Below, in pieces: positions 40,172 through 51,574 of a stretch of DNA of 64,000 nucleotides. Origin of the DNA: Heliocidaris erythrogramma (Eukaryota > Echinodermata > Echinoidea > Camarodonta > Echinometridae); the NCBI GenBank assembly GCA_025617745.1, contig CM046853.1:53589643-53653642 (forward strand), read 5' to 3'. The position numbers and the translations under genes are program-made. Position 1 is the stretch's first letter, and every line of letters begins with the position of its first letter. Below the pieces are notes generated by a model. The model saw nothing but the letters and a program-made list of their open reading frames with translations. It searched no databases and was not told the origin of the DNA.

Positions 40172-40733
40172 GTTTGCGACCACCCGCCTGCAGCTCCCGC
40201 TGGTCTCCGTGCAGACAGGAAAACCTATGGCGAAGAAATCCCTCTTTGCAAGATGCAAAAAAAAGCCTGCTAATGATCTTCCTATAGATACCTACGTGTG
40301 TACTTCACAAGGCAGGTATTGAGGCAAAATTACTGAAATATGTTTATTCAGGATATTCCAAATATCTTATCGGAAAAGTCTGCTTTCTCCGCCGATGTCA
40401 CTCGAGGATATAAAGAGTATTATTAAGTCAAGAAACTTTGAGGCACAACACATGCATTGTGAGCAATTGTCACAGAGAGAGATGTTAGAATAGAAGCAAA
40501 CGAAACTAAAACGTGAGTTTCAACTTTCCCGACAGGTCTATTTGTTTTCAATATCGGGCCCCAAATAGTGTGCTCCAGGAGTGAGGGAGTGGGGGCGAAA
40601 AACAAAAATGCGAAAGTTTGTGTGGATTGTAGCGCCGCCCGTAAATGGACAAATCACCTTGCTCGTTAAAAGAGATCGCCACTCAATTTCTCCATCTGCT
40701 TCAGACAATACACCGTAGGAGTCTATCAGCCAT
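40172..40733 (-). promoter_or_regulatory. presumed engrailed 5' leader and proximal promoter
   Basis: This is the stretch directly upstream of the engrailed ATG on the minus strand. It is of mixed composition, less CpG-rich than the exon, with no convincing TATA box at a definable distance and no Inr that I can single out. An in-frame stop lies upstream of the ATG, which agrees with untranslated leader. The transcription start cannot be placed from sequence alone. Confidence 0.4.
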
Positions 40734-40767
40734 CGGCCAATGGGAGACCTGGGTAGGAGTGACGTCA
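40734..40767 (-). promoter_or_regulatory. CCAAT box plus perfect CRE upstream of engrailed
   Basis: CGGCCAATGGG at 40734-40744 holds a CCAAT (NF-Y type) box. TGACGTCA at 40760-40767 is a palindromic CREB/ATF site. Both lie about 570-600 bp upstream of the engrailed ATG, in the only GC-enriched patch nearby. Spacing of about 20 bp between NF-Y and CRE sites is a common core-promoter arrangement. Use by engrailed is inferred from position only. Confidence 0.4.
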
Positions 40768-42254
40768 CCTCGATTTCCGCGGTATGGAGAGACGGAGAGA
40801 GAGAAGGGGATAGAGTGAGGGGTGGGGAGGGTGAAAATACAAATCAGATCGCATACACCTGACAGGAAGAGTCGCGGTAGAAGTCATAACACTCCCGAGG
40901 GAAGAGGCACAAATCGAAGAGCTACAAATCAACAAATTATTGCTTTCAACTCAACATATTCATCTTCATTTCGCTCCTTGGCTAGTTGTGAGTCGATTTT
41001 TTTCAAGGCCAGGCTTAGGTGCGCGAGACACAATAGGGACGAGACATCAAGAAGCTTTGGGTATGGTCTGTTGTGACACATTAGATTAAGGGTTAGTAAA
41101 CAATATATCCTCTCTCCATCGCAACCAAATTTATGAAAGTTAAGAAGGCTAGATAAATTTTAAAAAGCATATACCTATATCGTTCAGTAAATCAAGATCT
41201 CGACTAGAAGGAAATGATCGTGTAATGTAATTATATCATACAATATCTTAATAAGCGTGCCAAATATTTATTTTTAGCATAGGTGAAAAGTAATAAAAGG
41301 TTTAACTTTTATAATAATTTAATATTAAAGATATCTGTTTAAAAAAAAAAGGAAAATATACTGATTATTGAAAATATGGGCGTATATACGAGGCGGGAAG
41401 GGGCTGGGGGCTGCAGCACCACACAAAATATTTTAAGCTACACGTACTACCAATATTCGCACCATATCGCATCATAGTCGGGAAGGGAGGTATAGTTTAT
41501 TGTAATATTTATATCTTACCTAGTATAATTCAATGACATTAAAAGGCTGGCAATAGATACACAACGCACCAATGTGTCAAATATTTGCTTACTCGCTTTG
41601 CTCGCTCGCAAAATACAGTGACGGGAAAGTTGATATTCGGGCAATGGATGTATTTTCAATATAATTGTATGTTTTACTTGTTTTTTTTTATATTGTACAT
41701 GTCTGGACCCCTCCAAAGAACAGCCTCCGGCTGAAGAGGGTGATCCAGCCCATGTGTGGAGAATGAATAAATTAAAAAAAAAAAAACTAACTTGCTTCAA
41801 TATGACATTTTATGATAACATATATTTGGGTTTAATATGCCTTATACTAAATGAAACGTATTGTTTAATGGACAGTAAAAGGTTAGGATGAGAGAAGAGT
41901 TATAAAAAGAAGGCGAATTCACTACCCCAAATTGACGTACACGATAGTCTGTTGCAGTAGCAGTAACCAGAATTCCAACCTTATATCAATATGCATGCAG
42001 TGCCTCATATTTTTCAGCACTTGAATAATTATGACAGATGGATGCTTCTAATTTGAATAATTAATAAGATTATGGCGATCATTTGGAAAAATGTAAAAAA
42101 CAAACTTCTTTTTTTTTTAGAAAAACATAATGTGTCCGAGGAAGAAGTACCATATGCTTAGTATATTAGTAAATTGTTTATCCAAGGTTAACAAATAAAT
42201 ATAGGAAATGGTTTGAAATTTATCTTAGATCGTTGCTTTGACGTAAGATGTAAA
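40768..42254. other. intergenic DNA upstream of engrailed
   Basis: A short GA-rich patch at 40785-40830 is followed by a moderately GC-rich stretch to 41080, then AT-rich sequence. Near 41690-41790 a segment with GCCTCCGGCTGAAGAGGGTG ends in AATAAATT and A12, which looks like a retroposed 3' end on the plus strand. No protein recognised. Confidence 0.4.
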
Positions 42255-42269
42255 TTATAGAAGGTAATT

Positions 42270-42465
42270 AGTAGTAGCAGTCGTATATAGTATTAGTAGC
42301 AGTAACAGTAGAAGTAGTAGAAAAAGTATAGCAGTTGTAGTAGAAGTGCTAAGAGTAGAAGTAGTAGTAATATTAGCAGCAGTAGTAGTAGAAGTAGAAG
42401 TGGTAGAACTAATAGTAATAGTAGTTGTAGTAGAAGTAGTAGTAGAAGAAGAAAAGGTAGTAGTA

Positions 42466-42508
<43 letters not shown>

Positions 42509-42600
42509 TGTAGTAGTAGTAGTAGTAGTATAGTAGTAGAATAGAAGTAATAGTAATAGTATCAGTAACAATGGTAGTACTAGCAGTATAGTAGTCACAA
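42270..42600. repeat. (AGT)n imperfect trinucleotide microsatellite
   Basis: About 330 bp of AGT/GTA units with A and C variants. The purest part is at about 42460-42535. It gives open frames of Thr, Leu or Tyr/Ser repeats that are not genes. Confidence 0.95.
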
Positions 42601-42735
42601 GAGATGAATACCATTAGTACATCGCCTATAATTGTGTTTGACCCGTTTAGTAGGGTTAGCCGCGAGAGGACTCTGTCAACATAATTATATTTTGTTAAGT
42701 TTTATAGAGAAATATTCATCAAAATATTTTTCTAT

Positions 42736-42748
42736 CTCTCCCTCTTTC

Positions 42749-42782
<34 letters not shown>

Positions 42783-42810
42783 CCTCTCTTTCTGTTTCTT
42801 TTTCTTTCTC
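42736..42810. repeat. (CT)n microsatellite
   Basis: A CT dinucleotide run interrupted by TTT, GT and CCC, within a pyrimidine-rich stretch. Confidence 0.9.
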
Positions 42811-43249
42811 TGACTTATGCAGGCAATTTTCCTTCTTTCTAAGATCAGAATCCTTTTCATTTCTCCTGTAATTAACTGTACATGGTTGTAATTTGCAAGA
42901 AATTAGTTTACAAGTTCTTACTTGAATTCGGAATCTTTTAATTTCTTTGCTTAATTCTCATTTCATTTTACTTCTAAACTTTGTAAAATTTCTTTTGAAG
43001 CATAAGCATAGACTAGGCGTATTCCTATCTTAATTTATTTATCTTACTGGGTGAACATGCTTCGATTCTCTTCATCTACTAAATTTATATTAAGCCCTGC
43101 AACCAACAACATGTAAACTGCTGTTGCTTCTGATCGAGTAGGCTATGGTCATTGAACTTTACATCATTCTAAAAATGATCTTTCCTATTTCCGTCGATGG
43201 TGTCGAATATATTTCTTGGCCATAAACGTGTGATCCCTCACCCAACCAC

Positions 43250-44040
43250 CTCCAACTATCTCGTTCCACGCCAGAATGGCGAACCCCCTCCATATCTACA
43301 TAGTGCTGTCGTCAGGAGTTGAGATCTACGTTTCCCTCGATGACTTGTCTCCGAGTTCCACTGAGGTTGTCTCGGCATTCGGTTACAGTTTATCGAGGCC
43401 TACAGTTGTCGGTGCAGGCCAAAGTCGGCGAGTTTTTCTAGTTCAACCTTTACTCTAACTTGTTGCAAAACCGTCATGGAAGCCACAGAAGTAAATCGTG
43501 TCTTTTTGCCCGTGAAACCGCATGACGAGTGTTGGCGCAACGTCGGCGCGCGTGCCATGCTGTAGGTCATACATTTTACCAAAATGCGTACATCTCTTTT
43601 TTTTTTAATAGGTTTCCTTAATATCGTGCATTCTTCGCTTATAGCGAGATTATTTGTGAGTATTTCCTTTATGAGTAAGCGAACAAAGTCTTTGATGTCT
43701 TCGGGGGAGAAAATGCCGCCCCTGACGACTTTCGCTGGAGGCCAAAAGCGATCAGCCACGGTCGGTTGAGCTTCATTTCGGCTAGGCAGGAGAGCGTTGA
43801 ATTGGAAACGTCCCGCAAGCTCACTGGCTTCCGCAAATACGTGCAACACGATACGACGCAGCGGTCTCTACTCTCTCACCGGCCAACGGAGGGGCTGGAT
43901 GGTGAGACGACTCCCCTCTCACATCTCCATAAGCATGGCGTAGAAGTCTCCCTCTTCGAGCTTAAAGTACTCCCTCAGGTGATAACCGCTTCACGTCTGT
44001 TCTTCTTCTTGACCCATCTTTATTCAGTCCCATCAATTTA
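43250..44040. other. CpG-rich island with open frames on both strands, unidentified
   Basis: This block is clearly richer in GC and CpG than its surroundings and stays open over long stretches. On the minus strand 43400-43849 is open for about 149 codons but starts at TTG, with no upstream ATG in frame. On the plus strand 43276-43458 is open from an ATG in a fair Kozak context. A minus-strand stretch at 43984-43922 reads HLREYFKLEEGDFYAMLMEM from its second codon and is followed by a GTGAGA donor-like site. A plus-strand acceptor-like T9AATAG sits near 43610. I do not recognise a family. It may be a decayed or novel exon cluster, or a regulatory CpG island; confidence that it codes is low. 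Confidence 0.25.
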
Positions 44041-44694
44041 GATATTTGTAGCGACCTGGAGCGAGTTTTCCTATGTTGAATTATAGATTGCATTCGATAG
44101 GCTCAGCGCTTCTATATAACCTAAACTCATCATTTATGTATTTGTTGAAAGGGGTTCAATAGATGTTTTAAAAATTAACGGATGATAGTGATTGGTTTAA
44201 CACTCCATGTGACAATTCAATAAGAGTCATATTTCATTAACTTGCTTGATAGATATCTGTAAGGTACACCCAGTGTAAGAATATATTACTTTGAAATGAA
44301 AATTGCTGGGAAGAATAGAAATCAGCTGATTTTATTCTTAAGCATAAGTAAAATTTGCTGAATGTCATAAAATTTTGAGTATAATTGTAGACTTAAATTC
44401 GATGAAAGTAGGCACTGAGATATTTTTTTTTTAAACACCTCGATGCTACACATGTGAAACTGGTTGTACCATTCATAGTAAAACAAAAGAATACACTTTT
44501 GGGCCTGGTGCAATATTTTGTACTCAAAGAGGTTCTGAATTACACATTTTTGTTCATATTTACACATTTTAAAAGGGAAAAGACTTATTTCCTATTCAAA
44601 GGGTTCGATCTTTGCACTTTTTTTCTCGTGTTTAGTACAAGACGTTGATGATTTATCAACACCATTAATTCTTTAAGTATTTACTTAATATATT

Positions 44695-44930
44695 AAAAAT
44701 AATAACGGACCCAGCGTAGATCCCTGAGGTACGCCCATCAATACGGTTATTGGATCTGAAATAGCTTCTTGATGAACAGCTTGTTCGTGATCTGTTTTAT
44801 AGGATCTACATCATTTCAGTCACAAGAACACACAGTATCATTTAATGTTGATAATAACATTATTACGGTATTAAGATGAACGGTGTCAAATACTTGAAGA
44901 AATTCTGTAAAAGGTACCTGTTTGTTTTCA
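44695..44930 (-). pseudogene. non-LTR retrotransposon reverse transcriptase fragment, decayed
   Basis: On the minus strand near 44695-44735 one frame reads GVPQGSTLGPLL, the signature after the palm motif of LINE reverse transcriptases. About 190 bp upstream on the same strand, in another frame, a stretch reads EFLQVFDTVHLN, matching the conserved F..F.KAFDTV.H block. Stops and frameshifts separate them. Order and spacing fit a CR1/jockey-like reverse transcriptase core. This copy is inactive. Confidence 0.75.
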
Positions 44931-45354
44931 CTCCACTTTCATTACACTATAATGTTTTGGTCGGAACACAAAGGTAAATAGAGTTCATTGAAGATAAGTT
45001 TTACTTTTATTGGCTTCAAGTGTAACAGCGAAGATTCTTACGCTTTCTTGGGCTTCGTAAAGTCATCTGAATTATGAACTGTAGCATTTTTTTCAAATAA
45101 TTTTCTGATATTGATTTTGATATTTCAAGGAGATACATCAATACGCTTAAAATGGGACTATATGGAGAAATGGGATGCTTAAAATGGTCAAGAAGAAAAA
45201 GCAGCAAAGGGCACACTATTTGATCATAAATTTGTGAACAATTACTATTCTTCATTTTCCTTCATCTGCCTGTATATCAGTAGGTCGTTTTAGCATGAAT
45301 AATAATATTATGACCACTACACGATCGCAAAGATTTTTGAGTAATCACCTCAAG

Positions 45355-45495
45355 TGTAATTTCAATACTGCGGCATAGCTGAAAAATTGTGCACTTTTGT
45401 CTAAAAGCACCAAATTTTGCACATGTGTTAAATAATCTATTCTGAACAGTAATTGATATGGAAGCACTTTCAAAAACGCAGCTGAGGAGGGGGGA
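45355..45495 (+). repeat. unnamed interspersed repeat, family C copy 1
   Basis: Contains GCGGCATAGCTGAAAAATTG and then TGCACTTTTGTCTAAAAGCA, followed by CACCAAATTTTGCACATGTG. Related copies lie at 46350-46510 (same strand) and 48725-48965 (opposite strand). Its class is unknown to me. Confidence 0.75.
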
Positions 45496-46349
45496 ATTTT
45501 TGCAAAAGTTTTTAATGGTATTTGTGTACAACTCAACAAACAAAAAACCCGCTTACAATAAATTCGGGCCTGCCACAAGAGAGTACAGTCCTGATCCATT
45601 CATTGGGAAATTCTTACTTCCATGGCGGTGAGGATTTTATATGTTAGGGACGAGTCTTCTTTGGACGAGAAGCTTTACGAAGATAAAGACGAATTGCTCT
45701 GTTGAACTTGCTCTTGCTGCTCAGTAAGTTAGAGTTGACAATTCTTTTTAGAAGATGATTTTGTCATTTTATTTGAATGTCTGAAAGATTTGAATTTGGG
45801 ATGCTAAATATCACAAATCCAATGTGAACAAAATAAGATATGGTGCTTACAGTTTTGGGCAAATTTAAGTCACACGTCCATGGGCGTCGATAAGTTTTTT
45901 TTTTTTTCGGATAGGGTAATCGTCAACATTATGACAATAATTGGTTATCAGGATGGACCACCCTGACAACAGCGAATAGAAATATCTTCTTTAAATTTGG
46001 GGACTCAGACGTAGACGTCAAAGCTAATAAATGACGCACTTTTTAATGAAAGCACCTACATAGTACACTTGTATAAGAATAACAAGTATTTAGGTCAATG
46101 TTATAAATGAAAACTCATGTTTGACGCTCCAACAAAGCATCCCCGATTAGAAGGATTTTCCTAGACTGTCTCTAGACTAAATGTTTATGCTATAATGACA
46201 TACTGCTTACAGGATGAAATCTATATTCCCCTAGATTTACAGGAGATGCTTTCATGCAAAAAAATTTCAAAATGCTATGTGCATGTTCTTGGGTCATAAA
46301 AATGCCTGTTTCAATATTATTACCGACGAATCGAAAAATGTTAATCAAA

Positions 46350-46510
46350 TGGATTTCATTTTTAGTACGGCGGCACAGCTGAAAAATTGTGCACTTTTTT
46401 CTTAACCCACAAAATTTGGCACATCTGTAAAGTAACCCATTATACAGGATCAATAAGATGAATACTTACTTCAGATATATATAGTAACACTTCCAAAAAC
46501 TTTTTTATGG
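46350..46510 (+). repeat. unnamed interspersed repeat, family C copy 2
   Basis: Begins TAGTACGGCGGCACAGCTGA and shares the AAATTGTGCACTTTT and AAATTTGGCACAT blocks with copy 1. It also shares a downstream CACTTCCAAAAAC block, so the repeat unit extends at least 130 bp. Confidence 0.75.
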
Positions 46511-46639
46511 GGCAATTTCCCTGAAATTGTGTACACGAAAAAGCGTCCTTGCATTCAGAACATGCAATGTTGCCTAATATTTTAATGAAAGAGTCATTGT
46601 GATCGGGTTTTTAGGCAGTGTAATTCGATAATACAACTC

Positions 46640-47725
46640 AGATTCAGATTCAGCTTTATTGACTATTTTCAATCATATTAACATAACTGTAGTGAATGAC
46701 ATCAAATAAATACAATAACAACAATAATAAAACGATTTTTTTTTTCTTCATTGATATGGGCACATAATTAAATATCAATAAGTAATGTATATGATGCACA
46801 AATATTGATCTAAGTGATGTTGAAAACAGCTGGACATGTTTAAAAGCAAAGCTTGTATATTACATGTCCAGAAACTTATATAAGTTAATCACGATTGGGT
46901 CGTTTAATAATATTAATTTCATAAAGCATCATTACTACGAGAAGCGAATTATTGATAAGAGAGAATTGATAAGTGAGTTGAGGTAGAAGGATTATTGCCT
47001 CAACCCTCAAGAAAAACTGGTGTGTGAAAGTGATGAAAGTGCAAGACGGTGTAGAAACTAAAGAGAATGAAGAGAAGGAGGATGGAGGAAGGAGGAGAGT
47101 GAAATAAAGTGAGTGTCTCTGTGTGTGAGAAGAAGGGAGAAAGAGGGCAGGGAAAATGAGGGGTGAAAATGGAGTAAGACAGAGAAGAGAGAAGGAGAGG
47201 GGGGAGAGAGAGAGAGAGAGAGAGAGAGGTGGGTACTGCTCGCTCAGTTTGAATTCACTGCATATGGTTGAAGAAGATGTTTTTTCAACTTGCTTTTGAA
47301 ACAGTTTAGGCTTTGGGAGTTGATTATATCGCTGCTAAGAGAGTTCCAGTATTTCGGGCCGAAGAAAGAGACGGTATTGTGTGCAAAGAGAGTGCTTTGT
47401 GCGGGGAATCTGGAAACAGTTGAATTGTCTTGTTGGGTATTTATGTATGGAACTGTTTCTTGTGAACATGTTAATGAAAGCGTGTGGCAGTTCGTTTTTA
47501 CTCAATTTAAACATGAATTGTCCTGTTTGAAAAAGAAATAAACCTGGAAACTTTTTTGAATCGTAAAATAAGGGATCGCTATGTGAACGAACATGAGCAT
47601 TATGCACTATCCTTATGATTTTCTTTTGTAAAATAGTAATTTTATCGGTAAGATATTTAATAGCTCGCCGGAACTGTAACATCTTTATATTTTCCTGCAT
47701 AATCATGGACTCGCTTACCACAAAA
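46640..47725 (-). pseudogene. non-LTR retrotransposon 3' portion: reverse transcriptase C-terminus plus tail
   Basis: On the minus strand, 47721-47335 is open and encodes the C-terminal region of a CR1-like LINE polyprotein. It contains LQKKIIRIVHNAHVRSHSDP, then DPLF, a KFMFKL-like helix, and IHKYPTRQFN followed by FLRPEIL. These match the LQKRAVRI...H.DPLF...IH.Y.TR...W(N/L) layout of that region. Downstream the frame continues in pieces to about 47240 and includes a CFKSKLKKHLL-type end. A 3' tail with GATTCAGATTCAG repeats in the given strand lies at 46641-46662. The 5' parts, including the catalytic palm, are missing, so the copy is 5'-truncated and dead. A GA microsatellite is embedded near 47196-47229. 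Confidence 0.8.
47196..47229. repeat. (GA)n microsatellite
   Basis: About 15 GA units, interrupted once by a G run, within a purine-rich stretch. Confidence 0.9.
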
Positions 47726-48724
47726 CATAATCATAGAGTATATCAGAATTACGAAAGAATATTAACATGATAGGCCTTTATGATTATCATTCTGAAACAG
47801 CACTGTGGGTCAGTTGTCTTGCGGCAGATATGGTGAAATGATTCCACTTGTCGAATTAGTTTTAATGAATGATTCGAGATATGGAACCACAAAAAGATTA
47901 CTATGGAGATGGATAGATTTGAAGATTCAAAATATACGGTGCACACTAGAAGAAAACGATATAAGTATGCCTTCTTTTAGTTGTGACTTTCTGGTCTATA
48001 AATAGCTGCATAGGAACGTTTGTCCCGAGAAAGATCTTTTTAAATGTTATTTGGCTCTATTTTGATATTCTTCACTAAAAACTGTTCCTCGGGTGCATGG
48101 AATTATATATGAATAAAGTGAACTTTTATTTGTCACCGTTCTTCATTTTCCATTTTCCTCAATCATAATCCCCTTCTTTCTTTTTTTTGACATCTCCTAC
48201 CACTTATTAAGCTTCTTATTATCTTAATGTAACCGTTTCTTCTTCATATCAATCCGTCAATTCTCCAATAATGCATGGCTCTTCTTCTAACGCCACGCTA
48301 CAATAATATCTTTTTGATTTCATAATACGTCTCCTTCCTTCCCCCAGTATGCCGTTATTTTCATGATTGCCTCCATTTCTGCCTGTAAGTATAGGCCCCT
48401 ATAATCTTTCTCTGTAAACCAGGAGCAAGTGCTTGTTGCATGTGATAGCATAGACCTTAAAAAACGCCTTTACATGTAAATATATATTGCTTTTAAAACA
48501 GACGATTTTTGGCGAATCCTCCGCGAATGCTAGCCCCTGTACACACAACGAGTACTGCAGATGTACCTACTGTACAATTCGACCAAAACAGAATCGCTCT
48601 TATTATATTGGGTATACCACGGCGGCACCGCCTGTGCTAGCAATGGAGTTTTTTAGGGTCCGAACACCTAGTTGAGGGAGTTTATTTGGGAAAGTTTAAA
48701 ATTACAATTTCCTTTAAAATTACC

Positions 48725-48965
48725 CCATAAGTTAGTTTCTGAAAGTGCTTCCATATCTAATATTGTTCAGTATGTATCATTTTAATAATAATAATAATAT
48801 TGGATATTTATATAGGGCTCAAATCCACCAATGGTGCTCAAGGCTCTCCAATATTACCCTGGCTTTTACATTTTACAACTGTACTGAATTTGGTGCTTTT
48901 AGACAAAAATGCACAATTCAGCCAAAAATCGGAGCTATGCCGCCGTACTAATAGAAATTATGTTC
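48725..48965 (-). repeat. unnamed interspersed repeat, family C copy 3, interrupted
   Basis: On the minus strand this carries the same GTACGGCGGCATAGCT, AAAAGCACCAAAT and ATGGAAGCACTTTC blocks as copy 1, in the same order. The middle is split by the (TAA)n-linked repeat at 48787-48870. Confidence 0.75.
48787..48870 (+). repeat. (TAA)n-linked interspersed repeat, copy 2, nested insertion
   Basis: AATAATAATAATATTGGATA is followed by a TATTTATATAGGGC and CACCAATGGTGCTCAAGGC body. This resembles the 5' half of the family seen at 24129-24430. It sits inside family C copy 3, so it inserted later. Confidence 0.55.
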
Positions 48966-50424
48966 GGATGACGAAATACGTTATTATAATTTTGGCACAT
49001 TTCAATAGGTGATGGGGGAAGACCATTGAAATTGCCCGAGGTTGATTTTCCGAAGTGTAGTGATAATAATGATATTATTATTCATGCAGTACTACGAATT
49101 GCTGATGTGCTCTGGAGCAAAACTTTCGTTCCCATATATTCTTACCTTCTCTTCAAATACTGCATGGATACAAAAACTCCATGTCCGTATTTTTACTAGG
49201 CACCAGCATCATGCACAATGATAATAGGGGCTCCGTCTTTCCCTTGTTTTCGTCCACATTGAGATGGTTTCTATCTGGGACGACATCTCAATTGAAAAAT
49301 ACTCACTCGTCCCGTACCCTTACGAACCGAGGTCTCACGTTACCGGAAGATCAGGAATTCCATTATTACAACTCTGTCACGAAAATATGAAATTGTTTCC
49401 TCCGCTTTCCGATCTGATTAGGCTTGGAACGAATGAATGTTGAGTGTGATATCGCTGGTGCTATAATGCAGGGTTTATTCGAGGTCACCGGGGGCGTATC
49501 TGCAGGGACCAGTTGGATTTTAGTTTTTCTATAGCTTCCTTTTCTTTCTCTTTTTTTTTTAGATCGTTTCCTTTCGTTTATCTTCATCTTTGTTCGATAT
49601 ATATGTATTTATCTCACTCTCCTTTTATTTCAACTTTCATGTTCAGGCTTCTCGTTCTTCCTTTTACACATACATGTGTGAGGTCTATACACGACATATT
49701 ATTTTGTTGTTAGTCCATTCTCTTGATTTACCTTTCCTTCTTTCTATTGTTTTTCTTCTTGACTTCTATTTCCTTTTCCCTTTTTTCTAAGTTGTACCTA
49801 ATTTTGTTAAGTTTCCATTTTAAATGTTTTGGACTGTTCGATCTAGCGCTAGTACACTCATATGCCAAGAATTGACCAAAACCTCTAGATTTCAACGTGT
49901 TGAGGTTTAGATTTTTCATTTTGCAACTTGTACCTTGTTTCTCATTCTTTATTTCAAGTTCTGATCACCTCATTTCCCTGTAAATATTGAACACGAGAAT
50001 ATATATCGTCGTTATTGTTTACTTAATTTATATTGCTTGCAGATAATTTCAACACAATTGGTATCTTTGAACCTAGCAGTGAATTAAAATGTATTAAATA
50101 GGGCAACACGTGTTGGATCGAATAAAATGGAGCCTGAACGAGTTGTCCCACAAACAACCGCTTAAGCGTTGAGAGAGATGGAGGAAAAAGAATTTGCACT
50201 AAAAGGCAGAGAAAATTATGTCGTGTTTCCTTTCCCTATTGTAAAGAGTCTCGGGAGAGGATTGTCATGATAGGAAAGAATGCTGTAAACGAGTCCAACA
50301 GACCTGTAGTACTGAAAGATCTTTTTCTTTTCTTTTTTCTGCTCCCCCGAGGCAGAGTAATATAATTTTGTGGCCTTGGAAATGGATTTGAAGACATAGA
50401 CAGTTTTGTAAAAATGTTATTGTC

Positions 50425-50460
<36 letters not shown>

Positions 50461-51095
50461 AGGGTTTGTTTTGTTATTTTTTTGGGTGTGTTTTTTGTGT
50501 TTTTGTGTTGTTGTTTTTTGGTTTTTTTTTTTTTTGGGGGGGGGGGCCAATTGACATCCAATCAATTGATATTTTTCATCTGCACTATCCCCGTGGCTAC
50601 AAACATAGGAACTTAACTAAATAAAGAAATCTAGAAGTTTACAGAATATGAAACTGAGTAAGGGCACAACAAATTAAACAATTAATGGTGATTTGATGAG
50701 TAATACGCAAACGTGCATTCTTGTGTTTTGTTGCTGATCTATATGGGCCGTACCATTTTTGCGTTGCAAGGGGGAGGGAGAAACAGGTCGTAGATGTTTT
50801 CATGGTAATGATACATAATACTTGGTGTAGTTGCTTTAAAGGCCCATCCCTCAGGATTGAACCCCCCCCCCCCCCGCTTGGTTGGACTAATAAGATCTGT
50901 TTGTTGTATTTGCTTTATGAAATCTTAAACTAGTTCCCAGATTATGATTATGATGTCCTTGCCCTTGAGGACCCCAAAAGAATATGTTAAAATGACTTGA
51001 TCTTATTTATCTTTTGAGATTTTATTGTTTCCCTCATGTCAGTATACATTGCTTCTGTAAACTTAAAATAAAAAGACCTTTTTGTTCCTTCACAG
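48966..51095. other. intergenic DNA with simple repeats
   Basis: Pyrimidine-rich sequence at 49530-49800, a (TA)n run of about 14 units at 50428-50456, a T-rich/G11 stretch at 50510-50546 and a C14 run at 50862-50875. No gene recognised. Confidence 0.5.
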
Positions 51096-51215
51096 CCTAC
51101 GCTCCTTCGTAAAAGTACACTTGGGCAAGGATGTCTTCCACTAGATATCCCACGTATGGCATCTTCCCCTAGTGGCTTCCTGTCCGGTTCAATCAAGAAC
51201 CAGGGCCAATCAGTG
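51096..51215 (+). CDS. candidate internal coding exon, unidentified
   Basis: This stretch is preceded by a pyrimidine-rich acceptor (TTTTTGTTCCTTCACAG) and followed by GTG|GTAAGT, a near-ideal donor. Between them it is 120 bases, exactly 40 codons, open in the frame that starts at its first base, and reads PTLLRKSTLGQG... to ...IKNQGQSV. A second acceptor (CTCTTGTTGTCTTCCAG) ends at about 51418, and in the same phase the next 14 codons are open to a TAG at 51461-51463, so a two-exon 3' end is possible. I recognise no domain. The opposite strand is also open here (51301-50987) and has its own candidate 96 bp exon at 51465-51370, so strand and reality are uncertain. Confidence 0.3.
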
Positions 51216-51574
51216 GTAAGTTGTTCCTTCCACGGTTCGCACCTGTCCCATGCAGTATTCCTCGGGTGGCCGTTATACACGACTTGGATGTGTTCACCCA
51301 ATCAAACCTTAGACTCACAGGGGAGCTTGCGCGTTGGATTGGACCTTGAGATGTTCACCCCGAGCTAACCTTGGCCATCAGTTTGCCGCCAGCCTGTGTA
51401 GCTCTTGTTGTCTTCCAGCGGCCACCGAGATGCGATGAGGTGCAGGAGAGGCGCAGCACGTAGATCTGCACGAGGAAGATGGGGGAAGGGGTGGTTGTAG
51501 AGGGTGATAAAATGGGGACAAAAAAGGAGAAGATTGTGAATGATGACGGTTGGGAGGGGAAATACGTCTGCTAA

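Noticed and set aside
39757-40322. Plus-strand open frames opposite engrailed exon 1
   Set aside because: They are antisense shadows of the GC-rich engrailed exon; no start, splice or domain support.
40822-41076. 84-codon Arg/Ser-rich frame upstream of engrailed
   Set aside because: Low-complexity basic product without domain or splice evidence; likely chance in a GC-richer patch.
42255-42614. Open frames of Thr, Leu and Tyr/Ser repeats
   Set aside because: Pure translation of the (AGT)n microsatellite.
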